A stretch of DNA of 64,000 nucleotides, taken from Streptacidiphilus jeojiense. Lineage in GTDB: Bacteria; Actinomycetota; Actinomycetes; Streptomycetales; Streptomycetaceae. Location of the stretch: the NCBI RefSeq assembly GCF_000719095.1, contig NZ_JOEH01000005.1, positions 151,917 through 215,916 on the forward strand. Direction: 5' to 3'. A program made the position numbers and the translations under genes. Below, piece after piece: positions 16,280 to 25,135 of the stretch (positions within the stretch are counted from its first letter, which is position 1; each line of letters begins with the position of its first letter). The notes beneath the pieces are model-generated. The model did no database searches. It worked only from the letters and a program-made list of their open reading frames with translations, and was not told the DNA's origin.

Positions 16280-16501
16280 CGCAGTGCCCCTGCCCTGATT
16301 CCGAGTAGCGAGGCAGTAACGACATAGCGGACTGCCCCCAATGCGCGTGTCTCGTGCGTCCGCGCGTGCTGCCGCGTACGACTGAAGTCAAATCCCCCGG
16401 CGATAGAACACATGCCAAATGATGGTTGAGGCTAGCAGTCACGGGGCTGTCGATGACCATTGGGGCCCCTGTTCCACACCTGTTCGTGCAACGATGTGTC
16501 C

Positions 16502-17452
16502 ATGGCTGAGAAGACCCGCAGCGAGCACTCCGAATCCCTCTCCCCGACCGGTCCCCAGCAGGTGATCGAGTACGGCGACTACCGCGCGGTGCTCACCGTC
16601 GTGGGTGCGGGCCTGAGAGGACTCAGCCACCGGGGACGTCCGCTGGTCGTGAAGTACCCGTCCGACCAGATGCCGCCCGGCGGCGCGGGGCAGTTGCTGG
16701 TGCCGTGGCCCAATCGGGTGAGGGACGGGAAGTACTCCTTCGACGGCCGGGACCAGCAGCTCGACATCAGCGAGCCGGCCACCCACAACGCCAGCCACGG
16801 CTTCGTCCGCTGGCTGCCCTGGCGGGTGATGGCCGAGGACGCCGCCTCGGTCCGCTTCGGCCTGCGGCTGTACCCGATGCACGGCTACCCGCACATCCTG
16901 GAACTGACGGCCAGTTACACCCTCGGCGAGGACGGCCTGAGCGTCGAGGTCGCGGCCCGCAACGTCGGTCCGACCGCCGCCCCGTACGGCATCGGCGCGC
17001 ACCCGTACCTGACCCTGGGCCGGGGTCCCGGCAGCCTGGACGAGGCCGTGCTGGAGCTGCCGGCCGACACCTGGATCCCGGTCGACGAGCGGATGATCCC
17101 CACCGGCCGCGAGGCCGTCGAGGGCACCGAGTACGACTTCCGCAAGGCCAGGGCGATCGGCACCACCCCGCTGGACACCGCCTTCACCGGCCTGCACCGC
17201 GACCGTGACGGTCGCGCCACGGTCCGGCTGACCAGCGCTGACGGCGGGCGCGGGGTGGAGCTCTGGGTCGGCGAGGAGATCGGCTGGCTGCAGGTGTACT
17301 CCGCCGACACCCTGGCCGGGCCCTACCGGCGCGCGGGCGTCGCGGTGGAGCCGATGAGCTGCCCGCCGAACGCCTTCGCCACCGGGGAGGACGTGGTCCG
17401 CCTTGAGCCCGGCGCCCGGGTCGCCCACCACTGGGGCATCCGGGCCCTCTGA
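16502..17452 (+). CDS. Aldose 1-epimerase (galactose mutarotase-like)
   Basis: A 316-residue protein of the aldose 1-epimerase beta-sandwich family. The substrate-binding Arg region (VPWPNRVRDGKYSF, about 80-93), the conserved His motifs NASHGFVRW and GIGAHPYL, and the C-terminal Glu motif VEPMSCPPNAF are all present. It should interconvert alpha and beta anomers of hexoses or of sugar phosphates in the cytoplasm. The ATG at 16502 is chosen over an in-frame codon at 16460 because the extra residues are not family-like. A rhomboid gene follows 66 bp later on the same strand. Confidence 0.88.
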   Translation: MAEKTRSEHSESLSPTGPQQVIEYGDYRAVLTVVGAGLRGLSHRGRPLVVKYPSDQMPPGGAGQLLVPWPNRVRDGKYSFDGRDQQLDISEPATHNASHGFVRWLPWRVMAEDAASVRFGLRLYPMHGYPHILELTASYTLGEDGLSVEVAARNVGPTAAPYGIGAHPYLTLGRGPGSLDEAVLELPADTWIPVDERMIPTGREAVEGTEYDFRKARAIGTTPLDTAFTGLHRDRDGRATVRLTSADGGRGVELWVGEEIGWLQVYSADTLAGPYRRAGVAVEPMSCPPNAFATGEDVVRLEPGARVAHHWGIRAL

Positions 17453-17518
17453 GAGGGCGGACAGCACCTCCCTCCAGCGCCGTGGAGCCGTAGAGTTGGC
17501 CGAAGAGGGGGTGCGCAG

Positions 17519-18274
17519 ATGCGCGGGTTGCAGGGGTGGAATTCGGCGGGGCCGCAGACCGCCGAGGAGATGATCGCCGAGGCACGCAAGGCGTTCTTCG
17601 TGATGTTCGGCTTCATGGTGGTGATCTGGGTCCTGCAGATCGTCAACTGGACCGACAACTACCAGCTCGACCGCGAGTTCATGGTGATCCCGCAGCGGGT
17701 GGACCGGCTCGGGGAGATCTTCACCGCGCCGTTCCTGCACTTCAGTTGGCAGCACATCGAGGGCAACTCGGGACCGCTGTTCGTCTTCGGCTTCCTCGCC
17801 GCGTACCGCGGCGTGGTCCGCTTCCTCTGGCTGACCCTGCTGGTGGCGGTCACCAGCGGGCTCGCCGTCTGGGTCTTCCAGAGCACCAACACCGGCAGCG
17901 TCGGCGCCAGCGGGCTGATCTTCGGCTACTTCGGCTACGTGGTGCTGCGCGGGATCTTCGACCGGCGGCTGATAGACACCCTGATCGGGGTGGTCATGGC
18001 CGCATCCTTCGCCTATCTTGTGACGATCGCACTGCCCGGCACTCCCGGCGTGAGCTGGCTGGCGCACCTGGGCGGACTGGTCGGCGGCGTGATCGGAGCC
18101 TGGCTGCTGCGGGACCGGAGGCCCCGGATCGCGACGGGCGCGGAACCTGTCCCCGGTTCGGGGACAGGTTCGGGTTCAGGTAAGACGATCGTCCCGACAC
18201 AGGGGGCGAATCCGGCTCTGGAAGGCAGCCGCAGCGACCTGCACAAGGAGCTGGGGGATCTGGGGCTTCTCTAG
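17519..18274 (+). CDS. Rhomboid-family intramembrane serine protease
   Basis: A 251-residue protein with six hydrophobic helices between residues about 24 and 202. The rhomboid signatures are all visible: HIEGNSGPLF (His and Asn of helix 2), GASG with catalytic Ser131 and AHLGG with catalytic His183. It should cleave membrane proteins within the bilayer. The C-terminal 45 residues are a Gly/Ser-rich cytoplasmic tail without homology that I recognise. It probably shares a transcript with the epimerase gene upstream. Confidence 0.9.
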   Translation: MRGLQGWNSAGPQTAEEMIAEARKAFFVMFGFMVVIWVLQIVNWTDNYQLDREFMVIPQRVDRLGEIFTAPFLHFSWQHIEGNSGPLFVFGFLAAYRGVVRFLWLTLLVAVTSGLAVWVFQSTNTGSVGASGLIFGYFGYVVLRGIFDRRLIDTLIGVVMAASFAYLVTIALPGTPGVSWLAHLGGLVGGVIGAWLLRDRRPRIATGAEPVPGSGTGSGSGKTIVPTQGANPALEGSRSDLHKELGDLGLL

Positions 18275-18394
18275 CCTCGCCCACTCTGCCCGGCAAAATG
18301 CCTGGTCAAACGGACTGATCGGTTCCTGTGACCTAACTGGCAGGCAAAGCACAGCATTGCCACAGGTTGACCTCATGCGTTTCTCATTTGAGGC

Positions 18395-19174
18395 ATGCAG
18401 CCTTTCGCCATGACGACGACGCCCCCTACCCCCGAAGTGGCCTCCACCGACCTTCGTCGACCTGATGGAAGCCCCGTCCGAGTCCTCGTCGTCGACGACG
18501 AGGCCCCGCTCGCTGATCTGCTGTCCATGGCCCTGCGCTACGAGGGCTGGCAGACGGCCACCGCCGGTGACGGCGCCGAGGCGCTGCGCGCGGCCCGCGA
18601 GTTCCGTCCGGACGCGGTGGTCCTCGACGTGATGCTGCCCGACCTGAGCGGCCTGGAGGTCATGCGCCGGCTGCGCGCCGACCAGCACGACGTGCCGGTG
18701 CTCTTCCTCACCGCCAAGGACGCGGTCGAGGACCGGATCGCCGGGCTCACCGCGGGTGGCGACGACTACGTCACCAAGCCGTTCAGTCTCGAGGAGGTCG
18801 TGGCCCGCCTGCGCGGACTGCTCCGCAGGAGCGGCGCGGCCGCGGCGCGGGCGGAGTCGGTGCTGGTCGTCGGCGACCTCACCCTGGACGAGGACAGCCG
18901 TGAGGTCTTCCGCGGCGACGACTCCATCCGGCTCACCGCCACCGAGTTCGAGCTGCTGCGGTTCCTGATGCGGAACCCCCGGCGGGTGCTGAGCAAGCCT
19001 CAGATCCTGGACCGGGTCTGGTCCTACGACTTCGGCGGTCAGGGCAACGTCGTTGAGCTCTACATCTCCTACCTGCGCCGCAAGATAGACGCGGGACGCG
19101 CACCGATGATCCACACGATGCGCGGCGCGGGGTACGTGCTGAAGCCGGCCGACGCGGGGGCACCGGTCCGATGA
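18395..19174 (+). CDS. OmpR-family response regulator
   Basis: A 259-residue two-component regulator. The receiver domain (about 28-140) has the acidic pair in VVDDE, phospho-acceptor Asp78 (VVLDVMLPD), and Lys128 (VTKPF). The winged-helix DNA-binding domain (about 160-250) includes LTATEFELLRFLMRNP and ends VRTIRG-type as MRGAGYVLKP. Its stop codon overlaps the start of the kinase by four bases (ATGA), so the pair is co-translated. An ATG at 18410 is an alternative start; neither has an ideal ribosome-binding site. Confidence 0.93.
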   Translation: MQPFAMTTTPPTPEVASTDLRRPDGSPVRVLVVDDEAPLADLLSMALRYEGWQTATAGDGAEALRAAREFRPDAVVLDVMLPDLSGLEVMRRLRADQHDVPVLFLTAKDAVEDRIAGLTAGGDDYVTKPFSLEEVVARLRGLLRRSGAAAARAESVLVVGDLTLDEDSREVFRGDDSIRLTATEFELLRFLMRNPRRVLSKPQILDRVWSYDFGGQGNVVELYISYLRRKIDAGRAPMIHTMRGAGYVLKPADAGAPVR

Positions 19175-20730
19175 AGCGAAGCCGGGTCCGAAGCTGGTCC
19201 ACATGGTCCCTGCGGACCCGGCTGCTGGTGACCACCACGCTGATGCTGGCAGTGGTCAGCGGAGTGATCGCACTGGTCACCACACTGGCGGTCAAGGCGG
19301 ACCTGCATGCTGCGGCGGAGGATCGACTTCAGCAGATGATCACCCGGTCCCAACCCTTCTGGGACGGCGGAGGCGGGGGAGGAGCAGCCGGAGCGGGTCG
19401 CCTTCCCCTGGGCGGCGGGCAAAAGCTGACAGCCCTGGACTTCCTGGTCAACAGCCTGCCGGAAGGGTCCGTCGGCGCCCTGGTGAACAAGAGCGGAGCG
19501 GTACAGGCGGGGACACCCACGGTAAGCGCCGACAACGACAACGGTCCCCAGGTCAAGACCACGACGCTGACCACCGCACAGACGGAGGCACTCGCTGCTG
19601 CCGCAGGCAGTAGCAGCAACGTCACGGTCAACCTCCCCGGCCTGGGCGACTTCCTGGTGACGTCTCAAGTCAATCCCCAGACCCAGGACACACGCGTCAT
19701 CGGAGTACCACTCAGTAGCTACGAGACCACGATCAATGAGCTCATCGGTGTGGAGGCAACCGTCACCCTGGCCGGGTTGATCATTGCCGGCTTCCTCTCG
19801 TTTGCGCTGATCAGGATCTCGCTCCGTCCCCTCGACCGCGTCGCGGCCACTGCCGCACGGATCTCTCGGGTGCAGTTGGACCGGGGCGAGGTCGGCGAGT
19901 TGACCCGGGTCTCGGAGGCGGACACCGACACTCGGACCGAGGCCGGGCAGGTCGGCGACTCGCTGAACCGACTTATCGACCACGTCGCGAACGCGCTGTC
20001 CGCCCGCCACGCGAGTGAGACGCGGGTGCGGCAGTTCGTTGCCGACGCCAGTCACGAGTTGCGGACGCCGTTGGCGTCCATCGCCGGCTATGCCGAACTC
20101 ACCCGGCGCGGACGCGAAGCCGTGCCGCCGGACACGGCCTACGCGCTGAGCCGGGTAGAGTCCGAGGCCGCCCGGATGACCCGGCTGGTCGAAGACCTCC
20201 TCCTACTGGCGCGCCTAGACGCCGGACGCCCGCTGGAGCGCGAGCCACTGGACCTCGCGCCGCTGGTGATGGACGCCGTCCGGGACGCCCACGCGGCCAA
20301 CCCCGACCACAACTGGCAGGTCCAACTCCCGGACGACCCGGTGATGGTGGACGGCGACGGACACCGCCTGCACCAGGTCCTGGTCAACCTCCTCGCCAAC
20401 GCGGGCAAGCACACCCCGGCCGGAACAAGGGTGACCGCCGCTGTCGTGCTCTCCCCCGACGGCGTCGGCTGCGAGCTGCGGATCATCGACGACGGCCCCG
20501 GCATCCCGCCCGCGCTGCTCCCCTCCGTGTTCGAGCGCTTCGCCCGCGGCGACAGCTCCCGTTCCCGCGCGGCCGGAAGCACCGGCCTCGGCCTGGCCAT
20601 CGTCGCCGCCGTCACCGCCTCCCACGGCGGCACCGTCGGCGTCCGCAGCAGACCGGGGAACACCGTCTTCACGGTCCGGCTGCCGCTCTCCGCCGAGCCG
20701 GCCAAGGACCTGGACCTGCTCGTCAACTGA
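19171..20730 (+). CDS. Two-component sensor histidine kinase (HAMP, HisKA, HATPase_c)
   Basis: A 519-residue kinase. Transmembrane helix 1 lies at about 15-37 and helix 2 at about 190-213, enclosing an extracytoplasmic domain of about 150 residues with a Gly-rich patch. HAMP (about 212-275) follows, then HisKA with His295 in DASHELRTPLASIAGYAEL. The ATPase domain (about 395-510) has the N-box (NLLANAGKHT), the G1-box IDDGPGIP and STGLGLAIV. It is the partner of the regulator at 18395. The following glycosyltransferase gene is only 58 bp downstream, which hints that this pair controls or accompanies envelope glycosylation. Confidence 0.93.
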   Translation: MKRSRVRSWSTWSLRTRLLVTTTLMLAVVSGVIALVTTLAVKADLHAAAEDRLQQMITRSQPFWDGGGGGGAAGAGRLPLGGGQKLTALDFLVNSLPEGSVGALVNKSGAVQAGTPTVSADNDNGPQVKTTTLTTAQTEALAAAAGSSSNVTVNLPGLGDFLVTSQVNPQTQDTRVIGVPLSSYETTINELIGVEATVTLAGLIIAGFLSFALIRISLRPLDRVAATAARISRVQLDRGEVGELTRVSEADTDTRTEAGQVGDSLNRLIDHVANALSARHASETRVRQFVADASHELRTPLASIAGYAELTRRGREAVPPDTAYALSRVESEAARMTRLVEDLLLLARLDAGRPLEREPLDLAPLVMDAVRDAHAANPDHNWQVQLPDDPVMVDGDGHRLHQVLVNLLANAGKHTPAGTRVTAAVVLSPDGVGCELRIIDDGPGIPPALLPSVFERFARGDSSRSRAAGSTGLGLAIVAAVTASHGGTVGVRSRPGNTVFTVRLPLSAEPAKDLDLLVN

Positions 20731-20788
20731 CAGACCGTTCACAGCATCGGCACACGGCGACAACAGGGCATCCGGAGACATTGGTGCT

Positions 20789-22891
20789 ATGTCGTCCACC
20801 ACCGCCGCCCAGCCCGTCGTGCTGGAACAGCAGTCCCCCGCCGGGGACCCCCGCTGGGTCCGCCCCGCCTTCATCGGTCTGCTCCTGGTCACCGCCGTGC
20901 TCTACCTGTGGGATCTCAGTGCTTCCGGCTGGGCCAACCAGTTCTACTCGGCCGCCGTGCAGGCCGGCAGCAAGAGCTGGGAGGCCATGTTCTACGGCTC
21001 CTCCGACGCGGCGAACTTCATCACCGTGGACAAGCCCCCCGCGTCGCTCTGGGTCATGGACGTCTCGGCCCGGATCTTCGGCGTCAACTCCTGGTCGATC
21101 CTGGCACCGCAGGCCCTGGAGGGGGTCGCCACCGTCGCCGTCGTCTACGCGGCCGTACGGCGGCGCTTCTCGGCGCAGGCCGGACTGATCGCCGGCGCGG
21201 TGCTGGCGCTGACCCCGGTGGCCGCGCTGATGTTCCGCTTCAACAACCCCGACGCGCTGCTGGCCCTGCTGCTCACCCTCGCCGGCTACGCGGTGCTGCG
21301 GGCACAGGAGCAGGCGCAGACCCGCTGGCTGGTGCTGGCCGGGGCCTGCGTCGGCCTGGCCTTCCTCACCAAGACCCTGCAGGCGTTCCTGATCCTCCCC
21401 GCGCTCGGCGCCACCTATCTGGCGTTCGCGCCGACCGGGATGTGGCGCAGGATCAGGCAGGTGCTGGTGGCCCTGGTGGTCATGGTCGTCAGCGGGGGCT
21501 GGTGGGTGGCCGTCGTCCAGCTCACCCCGCCCGCGTACCGGCCGTACATCGGCGGCAGCCAGCACAACAGCTTCCTCGAACTGACCTTCGGCTACAACGG
21601 GTTCGGCCGTCTGGACGGCTCCGAGACCGGCAGTGTCGGCGGTGGCGGCGGTGGGGCCGGCGGCTCGACCGGCATGTGGGGCAGCACCGGGCTCACCCGG
21701 CTCTTCGGCTCGGACATGGGCGGTCAGATCGCCTGGCTGCTCCCGGCGGCGCTGCTGCTGCTGGTCGCCGGGCTGTGGCTGACCTGGCGGCTGCCCCGGG
21801 TGGACAGCCGGCGCGCGGCCTTCGTGCTGTGGGGGCTCGCCCTGGTCGCGACCTTCCTGACGTTCAGCCTGATGAAGGGCATCTTCCACCCGTACTACAA
21901 CGTCGCGCTGGCCCCGTACATCGCGATCCTGGTCGGCATGGGCGCCGGACTGCTCTGGGAGCACCGGCGGACCTGGTTCGCCTCCGTGACGCTGGCGGTG
22001 GTCACCGGGGTGACGGCCGTGCTGTCGTACACCCTGCTGGAGCGCAGCTCCGACTGGTACCCCTGGCTGCGCTACGCGGTGCTGATCGGGGGGATGCTGG
22101 CCGCGCTGGGCCTGATCGTCGTGGGCCAGCTGCCGGACGGCGTCGCCCGTCCGCTGGCTGCCCTGGGCCTGGTCGCGGTGCTGGCCGGACCGGCGGCGTA
22201 CACCCTGCAGACGGTGGGGACGGCGCACAGCGGATCACTGCCCAGCGCGGGACCGGCGGTCGCGGCGGGCTTCGGCGGTGGCGGCGGGTTCGGCGGCGGT
22301 GCCGGGGGTGGTCGCGGAGGCGGCGGCTTCCCGGGCGGCGGCCAGGCCGGTGCGACCGGCGGCCAGGGCGGCCCGCAGGCCGGTGGCACCGGCGGGTTCC
22401 CCGGCGGCGGCACGGCGCCCGGCGGCACCGCCGGCGGCCGGACCGGAGCCGGCACGGGCGGCGGAACCGGCGGCGGCTTCGGCGGAGGCGCGGGCGGCGC
22501 TGGCGGCGTCGGGACGCTGCTCAACGGCTCCGACCCGGGCACGGCGATCACCGCCCTGCTCAAGGCCGACGCCAGCAAGTACACCTGGGCCGCCGCGGCG
22601 ATCGGCTCCCAGAACGCCGCCGGCTACCAACTCGCCACCGGCGACCCGGTGATGGCCCTCGGCGGCTTCAACGGCACCGACGCCGCCCCGAGCCTCAGCC
22701 AGTTCGAGCAGTACGTCCGCTCGGGCCGGATCCACTACTTCATCGGCGGCGGCACCGGCGCCAACGGCAGCAGCGGAAGCTCGGACACCAGCCAGATCTC
22801 CACCTGGGTCGCCGCCCACTACGCGTCGAGCACGGTGGACGGAGTGACGGTCTACGACCTGACGAAGGCGAAGACCACCACGACGAGCTGA
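20789..22891 (+). CDS. GT39/ArnT-like membrane glycosyltransferase
   Basis: A 700-residue multi-spanning protein. The N-terminal half has the PMT/ArnT layout: a first helix, then a luminal loop with SWEAMFYGSSDAANFITVDKPP, whose acidic and Lys-Pro-Pro residues match the GT39 family, then about ten helices to residue 470. It should transfer a sugar from a polyprenol phosphate to a lipid or protein on the outer side of the membrane. An unusual 90-residue Gly-rich linker (about 487-577) connects to a soluble C-terminal domain (578-695) with YTWAAAAIGSQNAAGYQLA. It follows a two-component pair by 58 bp and ends at a strong bidirectional hairpin. Confidence 0.88.
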   Translation: MSSTTAAQPVVLEQQSPAGDPRWVRPAFIGLLLVTAVLYLWDLSASGWANQFYSAAVQAGSKSWEAMFYGSSDAANFITVDKPPASLWVMDVSARIFGVNSWSILAPQALEGVATVAVVYAAVRRRFSAQAGLIAGAVLALTPVAALMFRFNNPDALLALLLTLAGYAVLRAQEQAQTRWLVLAGACVGLAFLTKTLQAFLILPALGATYLAFAPTGMWRRIRQVLVALVVMVVSGGWWVAVVQLTPPAYRPYIGGSQHNSFLELTFGYNGFGRLDGSETGSVGGGGGGAGGSTGMWGSTGLTRLFGSDMGGQIAWLLPAALLLLVAGLWLTWRLPRVDSRRAAFVLWGLALVATFLTFSLMKGIFHPYYNVALAPYIAILVGMGAGLLWEHRRTWFASVTLAVVTGVTAVLSYTLLERSSDWYPWLRYAVLIGGMLAALGLIVVGQLPDGVARPLAALGLVAVLAGPAAYTLQTVGTAHSGSLPSAGPAVAAGFGGGGGFGGGAGGGRGGGGFPGGGQAGATGGQGGPQAGGTGGFPGGGTAPGGTAGGRTGAGTGGGTGGGFGGGAGGAGGVGTLLNGSDPGTAITALLKADASKYTWAAAAIGSQNAAGYQLATGDPVMALGGFNGTDAAPSLSQFEQYVRSGRIHYFIGGGTGANGSSGSSDTSQISTWVAAHYASSTVDGVTVYDLTKAKTTTTS

Positions 22892-22897
22892 CGCAGC

Positions 22898-22935
22898 GGT
22901 GTGCCGGGAGGCGAGGAGCCGCCTCCCGGCACACC
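22898..22935. terminator. Bidirectional terminator between GT39 and siderophore-interacting protein genes
   Basis: A perfect 16-bp stem (22898-22913 with 22920-22935) with loop AGGAGC sits between two convergent genes, 6 bp and 11 bp from their stops. Confidence 0.85.
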
Positions 22936-22946
22936 ACCCCCACCCC

Positions 22947-23804
22947 TCAGTCGTTGACCTCCGACCGTCCTTTGCGCCAGTAGCCCATGAAGGTCACCGC
23001 CTTGCGCGGGTAGCCGCAGTCGTTGACCAGGTAGCGGCGCAGGGTGCGGACCTGGGAGGCCTCGCCGGCGATCCAGGCGTAGCGGGATGACGGGGCGTCG
23101 GCCCGGCGTGCGTCGTCCGCTCCGACGGCCTTGGCCAGACCGGTTCCCCCGTCCACCCAGTGGATCCGCACGGCTGCGGCCGTCGTCAGCGGCTGACGGT
23201 GCGCCGGGTCCGTGATCCGGATGAACACCCTGGTGGGGAAGGACTCCGGCAGGGTCTCCAGGATGGCGGCGATGGCCGGGAGCGCTGCCTCGTCGCCGGC
23301 GATCAGGACCTCGTCGGCCTCCGGCGGAAGGTGGAACTCGACGCCGCCCGCGCCGGAGACGGTGGGGCCGAAGACGGCGATGCGGTCTCCGGCACCGGTG
23401 GCGCGGGCCCAGCGCGAGGCGGGGCCCTCGGCCGGACCGGAGTGCAGGGCCAGGTCGACGTCGACCTCGGCCGCCTCGGGCCGCTGGGCGCGGACCGTGT
23501 AGGTGCGCATGACCGGACGCCAGATCTCCGGCATCCGCTGCCAGCCCCGGTACCAGCCGCCCTCCACGTCGTCGTCCGGCAGCACCGGCTCGGTCTGCCC
23601 CTCCAGCGGGAGCAGCAGCTTGATGCGCTGGTCGCGGCCGCCGTTGACGAAGCCCTCCAGGTCCGCGCCGCCGAAGGTGACGCGGACCATGCCGGGGGTG
23701 AGCCACTCCTTGCGGACCACCTCGACGGAGAACAGGCGGAAGGGCTGGACCGCGGGTGCGGCCGGGACAGCGGGGGCCGAGTCGGGGGCGGTGCTTGCGG
23801 GCAT
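22947..23804 (-). CDS. Siderophore-interacting protein (FAD-binding ferric-siderophore reductase)
   Basis: A 285-residue SIP/ViuB-family protein. The FAD-binding beta-barrel has the flavin motif MRTYTVRAQRP (about 99-109). The NAD(P)-binding half follows, with EVLIAGDEAALPAIAAIL (about 164-181) and the C-terminal signature YAWIAGEASQVRTLRRYL (about 243-260). The protein ends with GYWRKGRSEVND, as usual for the family. It should reduce ferric siderophores in the cytoplasm to release iron. An iron box at 23842-23860 lies 38 bp before the start, so it is probably repressed by DmdR/IdeR with iron. Confidence 0.93.
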   Translation of the reverse strand: MPASTAPDSAPAVPAAPAVQPFRLFSVEVVRKEWLTPGMVRVTFGGADLEGFVNGGRDQRIKLLLPLEGQTEPVLPDDDVEGGWYRGWQRMPEIWRPVMRTYTVRAQRPEAAEVDVDLALHSGPAEGPASRWARATGAGDRIAVFGPTVSGAGGVEFHLPPEADEVLIAGDEAALPAIAAILETLPESFPTRVFIRITDPAHRQPLTTAAAVRIHWVDGGTGLAKAVGADDARRADAPSSRYAWIAGEASQVRTLRRYLVNDCGYPRKAVTFMGYWRKGRSEVND

Positions 23805-23841
23805 GCGGACTCCAGGGGCCTGATCGAGAGCCGAAGTTCGA

Positions 23842-23860
23842 TTAGGTTAGGCTGGCCTAA
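23842..23860. promoter_or_regulatory. Iron box (DmdR/IdeR-type operator)
   Basis: TTAGGTTAGGCTGGCCTAA matches the actinobacterial iron box TTAGGTTAGGCTNNCCTAA. It lies 38 bp before the siderophore-interacting protein start. Confidence 0.9.
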
Positions 23861-23904
23861 CTATGTCATAGGTCAGCGAGGCACCCCGCAGCTGGCTGCG
23901 GCGC

Positions 23905-24978
23905 TCAAGGCCTGATCTGCGCTCCTGACTGGACCGGCTGCTCCGGTTCCGGCCTGAGCAGCCGGCCCAGGCGGGGTTCCACCAGCGGCCGGAGCAGCCG
24001 CCGCACCGGTGCTGTACAGAGCAGCAGCGCCAGCGCCACCGCCCCGGCCGTCAGCAACAGCCAGCCGCCGGGGTGGTGCAGGAAGGACCAGCGGTACCAG
24101 CCCTTCAGCAGCAGGGCGCGCTGCAGGAACGGGTGCAGCAGGAAGGCGTACATGGTCCCGGCACCGAGCCCGCTGAACCAGGTCGCACGGCGCGGCACCA
24201 GCGCCAGGAAGGCCGCTGTGAGCAGCAGCCCGAGCAGGAAGACCACCGAGGACTCGGCCAGCCACCGGGCGTACGAGACATGCAACGAGCCGCTGGAGCC
24301 GCTGCGGTAGAGCCAGTTCACATCGGTGCTCGGGGCAGCCGCCCAGGCGAGCGCGGCCACGGCGGCGAAGGCGGCCGCCGCGTACAGCCGGACGTGGCGC
24401 AGCGCGAGCAGCCGGTCCAGGTGCTCCCGGCGCAGGCAGAGACCGATCACAAAGTACGGCAGGAACTCCAGCGTCCTGGCCAGCGACAGCATCGGGCCGA
24501 AGGTGAAGGCGCCGCTGAGCAGGAACACCGCGAGCGCCACCGGCACCGGCCAGCGCACCAGCCGCCACAGCGGGGCGGTGATCCGCCAGAGGAACAGCGA
24601 CATCAGGAACCACAGCACCCAGGTCGGGGTGAGCGGCGCCAGCGCGAGGCGGGTCCCCGCCAGCCATTGGACCCACAGGGTCAGCAGGGTGTTCCACAGC
24701 AGGAACGGTGCGAGGACGCCGGTGAGCAGTCGGCGGAGCTGGCGCGGCTCGCCCCGGAAGCTCTGCGAGAACCAGCCGGACACCAGCACGAAGACCGGCA
24801 TGTGGAACAGGTAGACCAGCAGGTAGGCCGCGCGCAGCGGCCGCTCCCCCGGGAGGCCGACCAGCGGCTCCCAGGCGTGTCCGAGCACGACCAGGACGAT
24901 CACCAGCAGCTTGGCGTTGTCGAAGAAGGGGTCGCGCGGGGGTGCTTCGACGGCGACGGGGGGAAGGGCGAGGAGCAC
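23905..24978 (-). CDS. Acyltransferase 3-family membrane protein
   Basis: A membrane protein of about 357 residues with ten hydrophobic helices. Residues 14-30 (PFFDNAKLLVIVLVVLGHAW) carry the Asn and His typical of the family's catalytic first helix, and LVYLFHMPVFVLVSGWF is the expected second helix. Family members acetylate or acylate cell-surface sugars or lipids. The frame is open to 25107, but that extension is encoded by one arm of the hairpin repeat at 25011-25099. I therefore prefer the GTG at 24978, although its ribosome-binding site is weak and the start is uncertain. Confidence 0.8.
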   Translation of the reverse strand: MLLALPPVAVEAPPRDPFFDNAKLLVIVLVVLGHAWEPLVGLPGERPLRAAYLLVYLFHMPVFVLVSGWFSQSFRGEPRQLRRLLTGVLAPFLLWNTLLTLWVQWLAGTRLALAPLTPTWVLWFLMSLFLWRITAPLWRLVRWPVPVALAVFLLSGAFTFGPMLSLARTLEFLPYFVIGLCLRREHLDRLLALRHVRLYAAAAFAAVAALAWAAAPSTDVNWLYRSGSSGSLHVSYARWLAESSVVFLLGLLLTAAFLALVPRRATWFSGLGAGTMYAFLLHPFLQRALLLKGWYRWSFLHHPGGWLLLTAGAVALALLLCTAPVRRLLRPLVEPRLGRLLRPEPEQPVQSGAQIRP

Positions 24979-25010
24979 CTGTGGATCGTACTTGGGTGCA
25001 GCGTGTGCCT

Positions 25011-25099
25011 GGTTTGTCGCGCAGTTCCCCGCGCCCCTGAGCATGTGCAACTGAGCCAGTTGCAGGCCCCTGGGGGCGCGGGGAACTGCGCGACAAACC
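25011..25099. repeat. Large hairpin with 27-bp perfect arms (Streptomyces-type dispersed element)
   Basis: Arms 25011-25037 and 25073-25099 are perfect reverse complements and contain GGGGCGCGGGGAACTGCGCG. A second stem GCAACTG/CAGTTGC (25047-25063) is nested in the loop. I recall the arm sequence as recurring between genes in Streptomyces genomes. It lies between the PhzF-like gene end and the acyltransferase start and would act as a terminator. Confidence 0.8.
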
Positions 25100-25135
25100 A
25101 TGCACATGCCGCACCAGAGAACCCGACCGCTCCCC

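Noticed and set aside
12860..16327. Long plus-strand open frame (over 1100 codons) opposite the amidase gene
   Set aside because: It is an antisense shadow: the product is Arg/Gly/Val/Asp-biased without domains, while the minus strand encodes a signal peptide, a PGRP-type amidase and repeats.
16280..16501. Possible c-di-AMP (ydaO-type) riboswitch upstream of the amidase
   Set aside because: Actinobacterial cell-wall hydrolases often have one, but I could not find the conserved core motifs on the minus strand here.
24979..25107. N-terminal extension of the acyltransferase
   Set aside because: It is encoded by one arm of a 27-bp hairpin repeat and is not family-like.
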